Counted from the first letter of the stretch, positions 27,325-36,840 are shown. The stretch is DNA of 64,000 nt from [Eubacterium] yurii (GCA_900167215.1 FUZS01000004.1:62431-126430); one strand, 5' to 3'. Program-made: numbers and translations. The notes: generated by a model not told the origin, from the letters alone.

Positions 27325-27924
27325 ACAAAACTCCTTATCTTGTAAAAACTCCGATATTAAATCTTATAAAATTACATATCAATAATTTGTGTTTACAAAA
27401 AATTGATTAGAATTAAGACAATTGTTTAATCTATGGATAATATTAATAAGGTATTTAATTGAAATAACTTAAAATCTCTTATAAATTATTATATTTTGAG
27501 GATAACTTATCCATAATTCCTCTATAATATCAATGATGTGGTATTAAAAATGGTTTTTTTCATTTTTTAATAAAAATGAAGATTAAGAATAATTTTAAAA
27601 AAACTTAATATCGGGTATTTATTGTGGTATAATTGTCTTGATAAATATTGTAAAATTTTATCCGAAAATAAAATTATGAAACAGATTTTATTATATTTTT
27701 GATTTTTTTGCAAATTATATTATTTTTAAAAAATAGCAGTTATTTTTGAGAAAAATAAGCTGGAAGCTTGATATGATAGGGATTTTCAGTTTTTGTATTT
27801 GTAAAATTTCATATAATAGGAGATAAAAAATAAGGACATTATTTTAAGAACATCAAATAAAGGTTTATGAATATGTAAACTTTATTTTAAAAAAATACAC
27901 AATTGTTTTGAAAAGGAGAATTAT
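27325..27924. other. Intergenic region between divergent ddh and sdaAB
   Basis: 600 bp of AT-rich sequence. About 27405-27545 resembles a badly decayed family A repeat (TTTAATCTATGGATAATATT ... TTATCCATAATT). A TATAAT at about 27629 could be a promoter element for sdaAB. No riboswitch was recognised. Confidence 0.5.
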
Positions 27925-28590
27925 ATGCCCGACTACGGAATATTTGATGTAATGGGACCGATAATGATAGGACCGTCCAGCTCTCATACTGCCGGTGCTG
28001 CAAGGATAGGTAGACTTGCAAAGAAGATATGCGGAAAAGATTTTACAAAGGTTGTATTTCATCTGCACGGCTCATTTGCTCAGACATATATGGGGCATGG
28101 TACGGACAAGGCTCTTGTTGGTGGGGCGCTGGGTATGATGCCGGACGATGAAAATATAAAGTATTCCTTTGAGATTGCAAAGGATAGGAATATAGAATTT
28201 GCCTTTGAAGAAGAGGATTTGGGGGATGTGCATCCCAATTCTGTAAGAGTGGTAATGTACTATGAAGACGGTAGGGTATCCTATGTAATTGGCTCATCTA
28301 TAGGTGGTGGAAATATTAAGATTGTCGATATAGACGGACTGAAGATGGATTTTACCAATACATTTCCTACTTTGATACTAAAATATACGGAGCAAAAGGG
28401 TATCATCTCCTTTGTATCTACCTTGCTTGCAGAAAATGAGTACAATATCGAAAAGATGATAACTGAGAAAAACGGAGATGTCGTGACCCTGCTTGTTGAG
28501 ATAAGCGAGGAGCTGACTGATGAGATAAAGGCGAAGATACTCCATAATGAGAGGTTTGTACTTACAAAGTATATATCAGGAGATTATTAA
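27925..28590 (+). CDS. sdaAB: L-serine dehydratase, beta subunit
   Basis: A 221-residue subunit of the oxygen-sensitive [4Fe-4S] L-serine deaminase that makes pyruvate and ammonia. The N-terminus carries the conserved DVMGPIMIGPSSSHTAGAARIG block. A C-terminal ACT-like domain (about 148-220, ILKYTEQKGIISFVSTLLAE) may sense serine. AAAAGGAGA precedes the ATG. The alpha subunit follows after 82 bp on the same strand, as in other Firmicutes with a split enzyme. Confidence 0.95.
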   Translation: MPDYGIFDVMGPIMIGPSSSHTAGAARIGRLAKKICGKDFTKVVFHLHGSFAQTYMGHGTDKALVGGALGMMPDDENIKYSFEIAKDRNIEFAFEEEDLGDVHPNSVRVVMYYEDGRVSYVIGSSIGGGNIKIVDIDGLKMDFTNTFPTLILKYTEQKGIISFVSTLLAENEYNIEKMITEKNGDVVTLLVEISEELTDEIKAKILHNERFVLTKYISGDY

Positions 28591-28672
28591 TATCAAATTT
28601 TACAATATATCATAAAGGCAAAGTAAAATATTCTTGCCATTAAAAAATGAACTTATTAATATAGGAGTATAT

Positions 28673-29554
28673 ATGCAATTAACTGCAGCAGAAATTATAA
28701 AAGAATGTGAAACAAATGAAATACACCTCTTTGATCTTGCCATTTGTGACGAGATGGAGAGAAATAAGATAAGTGAAGAGAAAATCAGATCTGAGTTTAA
28801 GAAGATGCTTGATGTAATGCAGGGCTCATCGTCAAATTATCTGGAAAAAGAAAGTGTTACTAATATGGGCATGATTGACGGATTTTCCAAAAAGATGAAC
28901 GAGTATTACAAAAAGGGCAGGTCTTTTTGCGGAGAGGATGTAACTTTGGCTATGGCGATGGCATTTTCAACTATAGAAGTCAATGCTTCTATGGGTAAGA
29001 TAGTTGCAGCGCCTACAGCAGGAGCCTCAGGTATATTGCCTGCAGCATTTATGTTAGCTAAGAAAAAATTTGAGCTTGACGATGATACTTTGATAAACGG
29101 CTTGCTTACAGCAAGTTTTGTAGGTAAAATTATAGGCAGATATTTCACCTTTGCCGGAGCTGAGGGAGGATGTCAGGCAGAGTGTGGCTCAGCTGCAGCA
29201 ATGGCGGCTTCAGCCTTGGTACAGATGACAGGCGGTAGTGTAGAGCAGAGCTTGCATGCTGCGTCATTTGCATTTTTGAATGTGATGGGACTTGTCTGCG
29301 ATCCTGTAGCAGGACTTGTGGAGTATCCATGTACATTTAGAAACTCATCTGGAGTGGTAAATGCGATGATATGTGCAGATATGGCAATGGCAGATATCAA
29401 ATCTGTAGTGCCTTTTGAAGAGGTGGTACAATCTGCCGATATGGTGGGACGCTGTCTTCCTGCGTCGCTTAGGGAGACAGGTATAGGCGGAATAGCAGGT
29501 AGCTGTACTGCGTGCAATATAAGAAATGAATTCTTTGCAAGTAGAGGAAAATAA
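28673..29554 (+). CDS. sdaAA: L-serine dehydratase, alpha subunit
   Basis: A 293-residue catalytic subunit. It has APTAGASGILPA, GAEGGCQAECGSA and LVCDPVAGLVEYPC, in which the cysteines that ligate the [4Fe-4S] cluster lie; the last conserved cysteine is near the C-terminus in GSCTACN. The start is the ATG at 28673 (MQLTAAEI), 7 nt after TAGGAG; the frame extends 39 nt upstream without a ribosome site. It pairs with SdaAB. Confidence 0.95.
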   Translation: MQLTAAEIIKECETNEIHLFDLAICDEMERNKISEEKIRSEFKKMLDVMQGSSSNYLEKESVTNMGMIDGFSKKMNEYYKKGRSFCGEDVTLAMAMAFSTIEVNASMGKIVAAPTAGASGILPAAFMLAKKKFELDDDTLINGLLTASFVGKIIGRYFTFAGAEGGCQAECGSAAAMAASALVQMTGGSVEQSLHAASFAFLNVMGLVCDPVAGLVEYPCTFRNSSGVVNAMICADMAMADIKSVVPFEEVVQSADMVGRCLPASLRETGIGGIAGSCTACNIRNEFFASRGK

Positions 29555-29629
29555 AACTTTTAAGCAAAGGTATTTAATTAGCTGATAGATTAATAAATTT
29601 CTAAATTCTTTATTTAAAGGAGTAATTGA

Positions 29630-29836
29630 ATGAAAAAGATTTTGGCAATACTTGGACTTGTAGCTATAATAGGCATAATTTGTTTTGTTGTGTTTACTAA
29701 AAGTTCAGATAATACTAAAGAGGAAAAAACATCTATAAAGCATAGTGTTCAAACAGAGGAACAAGGAAAGGATTCTGAAGAAAAAGAGCCTATGGTATTT
29801 TACAATACTGAAACAGGAGAGTTGGTAAAAAAATAG
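29630..29836 (+). CDS. Small membrane-anchored protein, unknown
   Basis: A 68-residue protein. An N-terminal hydrophobic segment (residues 4-22, ILAILGLVAIIGIICFVVF) would act as a signal anchor or uncleaved signal. A hydrophilic K/E/S-rich tail ends in MVFYNTETGELVKK. A strong AAAGGAG lies before the ATG. It is 75 bp downstream of sdaAA on the same strand with no terminator between, so it may be co-transcribed. No family recognised. Confidence 0.7.
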   Translation: MKKILAILGLVAIIGIICFVVFTKSSDNTKEEKTSIKHSVQTEEQGKDSEEKEPMVFYNTETGELVKK

Positions 29837-29865
29837 ATAGGAAATACAAGTAATTTTTTAGACTT

Positions 29866-29986
29866 GTACTAAACTCTATTTATCTATGGATAATTTTCGT
29901 TAATAGTTTAAAAAAAATTATATTATTGATAGCTTTATTGTAAATGCGTTGAAAAAACTATCCATTGTTCTATTAGATTTTAGTAA
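29866..29986. repeat. Family A MITE-like repeat
   Basis: About 121 bp from GTACTAAACTCTATTTATC to TTAGATTTTAGTAAT, between the small membrane gene and its terminator. Confidence 0.82.
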
Positions 29987-29998
29987 TATTATAAATTG

Positions 29999-30042
29999 CC
30001 GAATATATGATTTTCCAAATTATTGAAAATTTATATATTCGG
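29999..30042 (+). terminator. Terminator of the sdaAB-sdaAA transcript
   Basis: A long stem CCGAATATATGATTTTC / GAAAATTTATATATTCGG (one bulge) with a 9-nt loop, followed by TATTTTTTAT. Confidence 0.85.
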
Positions 30043-30070
30043 TATTTTTTATGCCAATCTTTCTTTATTT

Positions 30071-30186
30071 ATACTAATCACCACTTATAATGTCAATATT
30101 GTTATTTTAGCAAATTATTCGTTTTACAGATTATCAATAATATTGCTGTAATAAAATTAAACGGCTTTTTAATAGGTTTTTAGTAT
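30071..30186. repeat. Family B MITE-like repeat
   Basis: A 116-bp copy, reverse orientation, from ATACTAATCACCACTTATAA to GGTTTTTAGTAT. Confidence 0.87.
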
Positions 30187-30315
30187 TAGATACAAAATCA
30201 ATAAGTTTAGAAAATAACTGCAAAATTACAAATATTTAATATAGGAAACAATTTTTATTGCCTATGGTATAATGTACTTAAATTAGCATTATAATTTTTG
30301 AGAAAGGAGTTTAAG

Positions 30316-31305
30316 ATGAAAAGAAGGATATTAGCATTTATAATGATTTTTTTGTTTGCTTCTCTGTTTTCTATAACTATCTTTGCAGAGCAAAATAAGA
30401 GTATTTCCAATAAAAAACTGACATATGAAGATATGTTTTTAGATCCAAATTTGGCAAAACTTATTGCGACCTATACAAATAGTAATGTAAGTGATGTGGT
30501 AGATAGCAAAAAACTAAGTGAGATAAAAATACTGTCAAATAAGTATAAGGATAAGAAAGTGGTAGATGCGCTATTTCATCTTTCAGGCATTGCCAATCTC
30601 AAAAATCTTGAGAAGATTGAGCTGTCAGGTATGAAGATAATCAGTATACCGGATGAAATCAAAGATTTAAAATCGTTGAAATACATTGACTTATCCAATA
30701 ATAAACTTGTTTACGTTTCAGACTTTGTATATACTCTTCCATCATTAACAGAACTTCATATAGATAATAATAATTTGAATATGAATTTAAGTACGCCTAT
30801 AGCTAAGAATATAAAAAAATATTCATTTTCCGATCAAAACACTGAAATAGGGAATGTGCCTGAAAAATTTATTCCACAAAGCAATATTACTTTTGGTGCA
30901 AACGGTGAACCTATATTGACGGAAGTGGTAAAGGCTGCACATGTATTACCCGGAGAAAAAGAGCTTGACGGTGTGGAATGGGAAGACTATATCCCTCAAG
31001 TAGACGATATGGTGGAAAGACTGCCTGTATTTGAAGTAAAAGACTATTATATAGCTAAAAGCGGAGCAAGAGCACAGTATGGAAGTGAAGGAGAGTTTGT
31101 ACGAGTGCGTGGAGACTATGACTATATCAGCGATATAGATAAGTACAAGGTCAAGGGAGAATATAAAAACGGCATATATAAGGGGAATTTTACAGAGTTT
31201 ACCACTTATACAGAACTTGAAGACGACAATATAACAAGATTGCCATCTAAGGGAAAAATTGAAGAAATGATTTATAAAATTTGCAGTTTTTTGGCTTTAT
31301 ACTAA
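30316..31305 (+). CDS. Secreted leucine-rich-repeat protein
   Basis: A 329-residue exported protein with a signal peptide (residues 1-25, cut near TIFAEQ). Leucine-rich repeats at about 90-165 read LKNLEKIELSGMKIISIPDEI, then LKSLKYIDLSNNKLVYVSDFV and LPSLTELHIDNNNLN. The C-terminal half (from about 185) is a mixed charged region I cannot place in a family. The start is the ATG at 30316, preceded by GAAAGGAG; an in-frame codon at 30298 lies before the ribosome site. There is no wall anchor or SLH domain. LRR proteins of this kind often bind host or surface ligands, but nothing here shows the partner. Confidence 0.75.
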   Translation: MKRRILAFIMIFLFASLFSITIFAEQNKSISNKKLTYEDMFLDPNLAKLIATYTNSNVSDVVDSKKLSEIKILSNKYKDKKVVDALFHLSGIANLKNLEKIELSGMKIISIPDEIKDLKSLKYIDLSNNKLVYVSDFVYTLPSLTELHIDNNNLNMNLSTPIAKNIKKYSFSDQNTEIGNVPEKFIPQSNITFGANGEPILTEVVKAAHVLPGEKELDGVEWEDYIPQVDDMVERLPVFEVKDYYIAKSGARAQYGSEGEFVRVRGDYDYISDIDKYKVKGEYKNGIYKGNFTEFTTYTELEDDNITRLPSKGKIEEMIYKICSFLALY

Positions 31306-31421
31306 TTAGTGATAGGTCAAAAAAATATTTAATTAGAGTGGAATATCCATAATTTTATAGAATTGTAGTAGTATCATACCAATCTTATATTTTTATAATA
31401 GGGGATAAAACTTCATAATAT

Positions 31422-31453
31422 GTATTGCAATATGCGATACGATATTATATAAT
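31422..31453 (+). promoter_or_regulatory. Promoter with overlapping palindromic operator of the RelBE-type operon
   Basis: TTGCAA (31425-31430) and TATAAT (31448-31453) are spaced by 17 nt. The inverted repeat GTATTGCAATATGCGATAC (31422-31440, 14 of 19 symmetric) covers the -35 and spacer, where an antitoxin-toxin complex would autorepress. Confidence 0.65.
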
Positions 31454-31475
31454 AATGTAAAGGATGGTGGTGAAA

Positions 31476-31778
31476 ATGTCTGATATTAAGACTGCAAATG
31501 TAAATGTTAGAATACAGGAAAATATAAAAAAACAAGCTGAGGAAATTCTTAAAACTATAGGTATATCAAGGGCAACAGCGATAGATATTTTTTACAGACA
31601 AATTATATTAAATAAGGGAATTCCATTTTCGCTGACAATTCCTAAAAGTCTTCCGATAAGAGAAGATATGGATGAGCAAGAATTCAATACTATGATTGGT
31701 ACCGGATATTTACAAGCTATCACAGGTCAGACTCATGATATTGAGGAAGTTTTTAAAGAATTTGAGGAAGAAAACTGA
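31476..31778 (+). CDS. RelB/DinJ-family antitoxin
   Basis: A 100-residue antitoxin. The N-terminal ribbon-helix-helix region reads ANVNVRIQENIKKQAEEILKTIGISRATAIDIFYRQIILNKG in successive blocks, matching the RelB/DinJ family. The C-terminus is acidic (EEVFKEFEEEN) and would wrap the toxin. The start chosen is the ATG at 31476. The toxin gene begins 5 bp after the stop. An operator-like palindrome overlaps the promoter upstream. Confidence 0.9.
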   Translation: MSDIKTANVNVRIQENIKKQAEEILKTIGISRATAIDIFYRQIILNKGIPFSLTIPKSLPIREDMDEQEFNTMIGTGYLQAITGQTHDIEEVFKEFEEEN

Positions 31779-31783
31779 TAAAG

Positions 31784-32107
31784 ATGTATAAGGTTAGACT
31801 TACAAATCAAGCAAAAGAACATCTTAGGCTAATAAGAAATTACTATAAAAATGAATTGAAAGAACCTAAGGTAGCTGATACCATAATATACTTGTTGAAG
31901 TCAAAGATGATGTCTCTATCAAAAATGCCTTATAGGGTTAAATGTGTTGATGAAGAACCTTGGAGACGTTATGGGCTGAGAAAAATTATAGCAAAAAACT
32001 ATAATATATATTTTTTGATAGATGGTGATAAGAAAATTGTAAATATTGTTGCAATAATATATTCGAGAATGAATCAAGATAATCAACTAAAAATTACAAT
32101 GGATTAG
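31784..32107 (+). CDS. RelE/ParE-family toxin
   Basis: A 107-residue basic protein of the RelE/ParE fold: YKVRLTNQAKEHLRLIRNYYKNEL, PYRVKCVDEEPWRRYGLRKIIAKNYNIYFLID, and NIVAIIYSRMNQ. The central R-x(7-10)-Y-x-I-x-F pattern fits the family. RelE enzymes cut mRNA on the ribosome and ParE ones poison gyrase; the sequence alone does not decide. Translated right after the antitoxin, followed by a terminator. Confidence 0.9.
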   Translation: MYKVRLTNQAKEHLRLIRNYYKNELKEPKVADTIIYLLKSKMMSLSKMPYRVKCVDEEPWRRYGLRKIIAKNYNIYFLIDGDKKIVNIVAIIYSRMNQDNQLKITMD

Positions 32108-32117
32108 AGAATCTCAA

Positions 32118-32158
32118 AAAAGCCATAGACTGCCGTAAAAAGCATATCTATGGCTTTT
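32118..32158 (+). terminator. Terminator after the toxin-antitoxin pair
   Basis: A perfect 12-bp stem AAAAGCCATAGA / TCTATGGCTTTT with a 17-nt loop, then TGTTTAT. Confidence 0.85.
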
Positions 32159-32187
32159 GTTTATATAAAATCCTAAAATTCAACTTT

Positions 32188-32303
32188 ATACTAATCACCG
32201 TTTATTATGCCAAGCAGTTATTTTAAATGACTTTATATATGCTAGAGATTTCCAATAATTTTTTCTAACATAAATACATGGATTTTTAACAGGTTTTTAG
32301 TAT
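32188..32303. repeat. Family B repeat, diverged interior
   Basis: A 116-bp copy from ATACTAATCACCGTTTATTA to GGTTTTTAGTAT, just past the stop of purC. Confidence 0.8.
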
Positions 32304-32318
32304 TAGCAATAATATTTT

Positions 32319-33002
32319 CTATTCAAGCATTAGTCTTTCAAGTTCAAGTGGCTCGATATATTTACCGTCTTTGTAGGCTCTCATATTTCCGCCTGATATT
32401 TCATCGATAAGGGCGATGTGCTTGTCATCTCCTATTCTTCCGAATTCAAATTTTATATCGTAAAGCTCCAAGCCTTTTTTTGCAAGCTCATCTTTTACTA
32501 TCTTTGCTATTTTCTTAGTCATATCTTCCAATATCTTATACTCGTTTTTGTCCATTACACCCAGCATTTCAAGTGCGCTGTCAGTTATCAGCGGGTCATT
32601 TCTGTCGTCATCTTTGAGGGTAACTTCCACATAGGCGTTAAGAGTATCGCCTTCATTGATGTATTTTCCATATCTGCGTAGAAAACTGCCTACAGCTCTA
32701 TATCTGCATATTACTTCCACACCTTCGCCAAAGACTGTAGCAGGAAGCACTGTCATAGTCCTGTTTGCTATGTCGGCGTCTACAAAATGCGTAGCTATGC
32801 CCTGAGCATTTATCTTTTCAAAGAAAAATTTTGTAAGTTTAAGCCCTGCCTCTCCTGCACCTTCCATAGTCAGTCCGACTGTATTTGCTCCGGGGTCGAA
32901 TACTCCGTTTTCTCCTGTAACATCATCCTTGAATTTGAGCAAATACTTGCCGTTTTCCAAATCAAAAACATCCTTAGTCTTTCCTTGATAAATCTTCTTC
33001 AT
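32319..33002 (-). CDS. purC: SAICAR synthetase (PurC)
   Basis: A 227-residue enzyme of purine synthesis joining CAIR and aspartate with [16 protein letters not shown], the [13 protein letters not shown] loop, [14 protein letters not shown] and [23 protein letters not shown] are all conserved. The start is the ATG at 33000-33002 with AAGAGGAG upstream; a longer in-frame reading to 33158 crosses a family A repeat and is not coding. It stands alone rather than in a pur operon, and no purine riboswitch is visible. Confidence 0.96.
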   Translation of the reverse strand: MKKIYQGKTKDVFDLENGKYLLKFKDDVTGENGVFDPGANTVGLTMEGAGEAGLKLTKFFFEKINAQGIATHFVDADIANRTMTVLPATVFGEGVEVICRYRAVGSFLRRYGKYINEGDTLNAYVEVTLKDDDRNDPLITDSALEMLGVMDKNEYKILEDMTKKIAKIVKDELAKKGLELYDIKFEFGRIGDDKHIALIDEISGGNMRAYKDGKYIEPLELERLMLE

Positions 33003-33042
33003 CTCTATGCTCCTCTTAAAAAGCTGTACCAAATCATAAGCC

Positions 33043-33143
33043 ATACTAAAATCTAATAAATAATGGATAAAATTTATAATATAGTCATAAATTCTATACT
33101 TTTTTTTAAAACAATTACCCATAGCTAAAATAAATAATAGTAT
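33043..33143. repeat. Family A repeat, internally shortened
   Basis: 101 bp from ATACTAAAATCTAATAAAT to AAATAATAGTAT, beginning 41 bp upstream of the purC start. About 24 bp of the interior are missing. Confidence 0.8.
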
Positions 33144-33462
33144 AAGATAGCGATACAATTTAGCAGCAGTGTTAAATTACAGAACAATAATAATAGATAA
33201 TATAAAAAAATTCAAGGATTTTCGTCTAAAAAATTAAAAAAGTTAAAAATAATTTGATAATATTCGAAACTATCTGAATGATTTTTTGATTTAACTATAT
33301 ATTTGTGCTTTTATAATTTGATTTTTATGATATAATGAAGTATCTTTGTTGCAAGACTTTGATTATATGGATAAAATCAGCTAAGAGTAAATAAATTAGT
33401 ATATTTTTATAAAAATCAAACTATTATATAGTCTTAATAAAATAAATCTTGAGGTAGTTGAA
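33144..33462. other. Intergenic region upstream of the Fic gene
   Basis: About 320 bp of AT-rich sequence. A TGATATAATG extended -10-like element near 33328 could serve the Fic gene. Nothing else recognised. Confidence 0.45.
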
Positions 33463-34296
33463 ATGGAAAAGGACCTGTTTGAGCAATATTTGAAAGATGT
33501 TGAGGGAGATAAGTCTGACAAGACGTATTTGTGGAGTACAGCAATAGGACTTCAGGATGTGGACGGACTTAGACCGTCAAAATATCTGTTTGATACCGCA
33601 ATTGAAAATATAGAGGGTAAAATCACGATAAAGCAGGCACAAGAGCTTATTGACAGTTATTACAAAGAAAAAGATAATCGTTCATCTGATATGGAGCGTA
33701 CCGAAGAAGCTGACAAGGTGTCTTCACGTATAGCTCAGATTTTATCAGAAAAGGCATTTTCATTTACTCCAAATGAATATATATCCATTCATCGTAAGTT
33801 GTTTCAAGGAATATACAAACATGCAGGAAAAATAAGAGACTATAATATTACAAAAAAAGAATGGGTGCTTGATGGAGCAACAGTAATATATGGCAGTGCT
33901 TCCGAACTTGGAGCAACTCTTGAATATGATTTTAACAGAGAAAGGGAGTTTTCTTACAAAAATCTTTCAATGGATGATATTATTAAACACCTTGCGCTAT
34001 TTATATCAAGACTTTGGCAGATTCATATTTTTGGAGAAGGCAATACAAGGACAACTGCTGTTTTTTTTATAAAATACCTAAGAACACTAGGTTTTACCGA
34101 AAGCAACGATATATTTGCACAAAATTCACGCTATTTCAGAAATGCGCTTGTTCGTGCAAATTACAGTAATTTGAAGAGGGGCATATATGAAACGACTGAA
34201 TATCTTGAGCTTTTCCTTAGGAATATGCTTTTAAATGAGAAAAATGAATTGCTCAGTCGCAAGCTCCATATAGATTTTGAAAAAAATAAAATTTAA
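33463..34296 (+). CDS. Fic-family protein (probable AMP transferase)
   Basis: A 277-residue protein with a Fic domain at about 105-235. The active-site motif is HIFGEGNTR at 188-196, with the catalytic His188, anion-binding GEGN and the terminal Arg. The usual proline after the histidine is isoleucine here, and the GNTR variant replaces GNGR. Fic enzymes transfer AMP (or other nucleotide moieties) to hydroxyl side chains. An antitoxin-like helix may lie in the N-terminal region (DTAIENIEGKIT, about 44-55), but the match to the (S/T)xxxE(G/N) motif is imperfect. It is not paired with a small antitoxin gene. A truncated E repeat starts at or just after its stop. Confidence 0.85.
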   Translation: MEKDLFEQYLKDVEGDKSDKTYLWSTAIGLQDVDGLRPSKYLFDTAIENIEGKITIKQAQELIDSYYKEKDNRSSDMERTEEADKVSSRIAQILSEKAFSFTPNEYISIHRKLFQGIYKHAGKIRDYNITKKEWVLDGATVIYGSASELGATLEYDFNREREFSYKNLSMDDIIKHLALFISRLWQIHIFGEGNTRTTAVFFIKYLRTLGFTESNDIFAQNSRYFRNALVRANYSNLKRGIYETTEYLELFLRNMLLNEKNELLSRKLHIDFEKNKI

Positions 34297-34299
34297 ACA

Positions 34300-34479
34300 T
34301 ACATTGATTTTCTAATACAATACTTGATTCAAAATATGTATAATTATACTTATTGAAATTTGCATATTTATCAAGAAAATGAAAACACTGAAAATGCTAT
34401 GTCAAGTATGATATTATATTTTTAAAATATACTAAAACTTCAATGTTTTTAATGTGTTTTTCATGTGGGAAAGTTGAGT
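34300..34479. repeat. Family E repeat lacking its left end
   Basis: Matches the copy at 53578 from ACATTGATTTTCTAATACA onward and ends with the intact right terminus GTGGGAAAGTTGAGT. The left inverted end is absent; the homology may reach back into the last codons of the Fic gene. Confidence 0.7.
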
Positions 34480-34634
34480 TTCGGTAAAATGAAATGTATT
34501 TTTGCAACATACTAAAATATAAAATTTTTAATATACTAAATTTGGGAAAATGTTGAATTAACAGTAAAAGCTATGTAGCTTTATGTTATTAAGCAAATTT
34601 TCTCGAACTGTATAACTTAAAATAGGAGATAATA

Positions 34635-36404
34635 ATGGCATTTGACGGAATTACTATGCACTTTGTGGTAAGACAGCTAAATGACTTGCTGACAAATGCA
34701 AAGATAGATAAGATTTCACAGGCGGAAAAAGACGAGATACTGCTCTCACTTCGCACATCAAACGGCACTTATAAATTACTGATAAGTGCAAGTGCCTCAC
34801 TGCCTCGAATCTATCTAACATATAATTATAAAAAGGAAAATCCTCTAAAGGCACCTAACTTTCTCATGGTGCTTAGGAAATATCTGCAAGGCGGAAGAAT
34901 CATAGCTGTAAGACAGGACGGCTTTGACAGGAGCGTATTTATAGATGTGGATACTTATGATGAACTCAAGGAGCAAAAGACAAGGACGCTCATTGTAGAG
35001 GTCATGGGAAGACATAGCAATATCATCTTGGTAGATCAACAAAGCGACAAGATACTTGATTGTGCTAAGAAAATCCCAATTTCTGTAAGCTCCTATCGTG
35101 AAGTGTTGCCGGGTATGACTTACAAGGCTCCGCCCAAACAGGATAAACTCTCACCTACAGATAAGATATCTCTTGAAGATTTCATCAAAAAAGTCTGCAC
35201 CAAGACGCAGATACACAAGTCTCTTTATACGATTTTCAGCGGTATGAGTCCTCTTATTGCCAAGGAGATTTGCTACAGGAGCAATATAGAGCCGAGCCTT
35301 ATTGCAAATGAGATTTCGCCTATACAGATTGAAAAACTCTACGGAGTATTCACAAGATTGATGAATGAGCTTGCAGACAATAAGATACAAGCCTGCCTTG
35401 TGGAAAATGAAGCTGGAAATATAGTAGATTTTTCCTGCATATATCTGTCTATGTACGAGGGCTATGATATCAAAGAATTTGACGATATTTCCAGGGTCTG
35501 CGATGATTTTTACTACCTTAGAGATGTGAAGGACAGAATAAATCAAAAGAGCCACGACGTAAGAAAGGTAGTGTCAAACAAGATTTCCCTGCTTGAAAAT
35601 AAGATTGAAAAGCAGACAGCAGAGATAAACGAGACTTCCAAGGCTCAAGACTACAAAAAAGACGCTGATTTGCTTACAGCCTACATCTACATGATAGGCG
35701 AAAATCAGGAGGAGATAGAAGTCGATGATTTTTACGATGAAAATGGCGGAAAAAGACTGATAAAACTCGATAAAAACCTAAGTCCCTCTGAAAATATCCA
35801 AGTCTTATATAAGAGATATAATAAGATGAAAAACAGGAAGAAAGAATTGGCGTTGCAGATGGAAAATGCAAAAGAGGAGCTTGATTATTTATATAACTTG
35901 GAGCTTTTTATTGAAAATGCCTCATCACAGACTGAGCTTGAGGATATAGTGGAGGAGATGGTTTCGCAAGGAGTAATAAAACCAAGAAAATCCGACAATA
36001 AAAAAAAGAAGAAGACTACAGATTTTTCTCCTATGAAATTCATCTCAGATGACGGATATGAAATATTCGTCGGTAAAAACAACAATCAAAATGACTATCT
36101 GACTATGAAGTTTGCAAAATCTGACGATATGTGGCTACACACAAAGGATATAGCAGGCTCACATGGCATAATAAAAGCTCAAAACGGCAAGGTTTCAGAC
36201 AATGCTATAAAGCAGACAGCGATAATCTGCAGTTTTTACAGCAAGGCGAGATTTTCTCAAAGCGTGCCTGTAGACTATACCCAAAGGAAGAATGTCAAAA
36301 AGCCGAATAAGGCAAAGCCGGGCATGGTAATATATCTGACTAATAATACCATATATGTGACACCTGATGAAAAATTGGTGAACAAGCTGAAAATGGAAGA
36401 CTAA
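34635..36404 (+). CDS. rqcH: RqcH, NFACT-family ribosome quality-control factor
   Basis: A 589-residue protein (formerly fibronectin-binding protein A). The NFACT-N domain opens MAFDGITMHFVVRQLNDLL. Coiled coils follow at about 285-330 and 395-430, then the NFACT-R domain at about 470-570 with GYEIFVGKNNNQNDYLTMK, DMWLHTKDIAGSHGII and YTQRKNVKKPNKAKPGMV. RqcH binds stalled 50S-nascent chain complexes and recruits alanyl-tRNA to add alanine tails. AGGAGA precedes the ATG. It is an ordinary chromosomal gene that forms the left border of the accessory island. Confidence 0.96.
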   Translation: MAFDGITMHFVVRQLNDLLTNAKIDKISQAEKDEILLSLRTSNGTYKLLISASASLPRIYLTYNYKKENPLKAPNFLMVLRKYLQGGRIIAVRQDGFDRSVFIDVDTYDELKEQKTRTLIVEVMGRHSNIILVDQQSDKILDCAKKIPISVSSYREVLPGMTYKAPPKQDKLSPTDKISLEDFIKKVCTKTQIHKSLYTIFSGMSPLIAKEICYRSNIEPSLIANEISPIQIEKLYGVFTRLMNELADNKIQACLVENEAGNIVDFSCIYLSMYEGYDIKEFDDISRVCDDFYYLRDVKDRINQKSHDVRKVVSNKISLLENKIEKQTAEINETSKAQDYKKDADLLTAYIYMIGENQEEIEVDDFYDENGGKRLIKLDKNLSPSENIQVLYKRYNKMKNRKKELALQMENAKEELDYLYNLELFIENASSQTELEDIVEEMVSQGVIKPRKSDNKKKKKTTDFSPMKFISDDGYEIFVGKNNNQNDYLTMKFAKSDDMWLHTKDIAGSHGIIKAQNGKVSDNAIKQTAIICSFYSKARFSQSVPVDYTQRKNVKKPNKAKPGMVIYLTNNTIYVTPDEKLVNKLKMED

Positions 36405-36423
36405 GCTTGTGAATAACTAATTA

Positions 36424-36467
36424 TGCTAAAACTTCAATATCTTTAATGTATTTTTCATGTGGGAAAG
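36424..36467. repeat. Family E repeat, right-end fragment
   Basis: A 44-bp fragment from GCTAAAACTTCAATATCTT to CATGTGGGAAAG, in the same orientation as the copies at 34300 and 43937. The final GTTGAGT is missing. It marks the left edge of the accessory island. Confidence 0.7.
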
Positions 36468-36552
36468 CCCGGATAGGAATAAAATTAGATATGGCATTGT
36501 AAATGGTGACGGCTGTTAAATGGAATGGATGAAGTTATGAAAGGGTAGAAAA

Positions 36553-36840
36553 TTGATAAATGATAATTATATTAAAAAAATATCTATAGATTGGGATAAG
36601 GTCTCATCAGAGTCATATTTAAATAGTATAAGAGCATTGAAAAATATTGAATACCTGAATTTTGACAACAGGGTAACTTTTTTTACCGGTGAAAACGGCA
36701 GCGGTAAATCCACCTTACTGGAAGCCATTGCTGTTGCTTATGGTTTTAATCCTGAGGGTGGGACTGTCAACTATAATTTTTCTACCTATGATGATGTTTC
36801 TCCTTTAAGCGAAGCAGTTACGGTAAGCAAGGGATATTGA
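36553..36840 (+). pseudogene. Truncated AAA-family ATPase
   Basis: 95 codons, probably from a TTG start. They encode the N-terminus of a small ABC/RecF-like ATPase: ALKNIEYLNFDNRVTFFTGENGSGKSTLLEAIAVAYGFNPEGG with an intact Walker A (GENGSGKST). The reading frame stops after TVSKGY, before any signature motif or Walker B. Family members of this type run on to about 240 residues. I found no continuation in other frames downstream, so the remainder has been deleted. Confidence 0.75.

Noticed and set aside
33003-33158. N-terminal extension of PurC
   Set aside because: The extra 52 codons cross a family A repeat and precede a good ribosome site at the conserved start [11 protein letters not shown].
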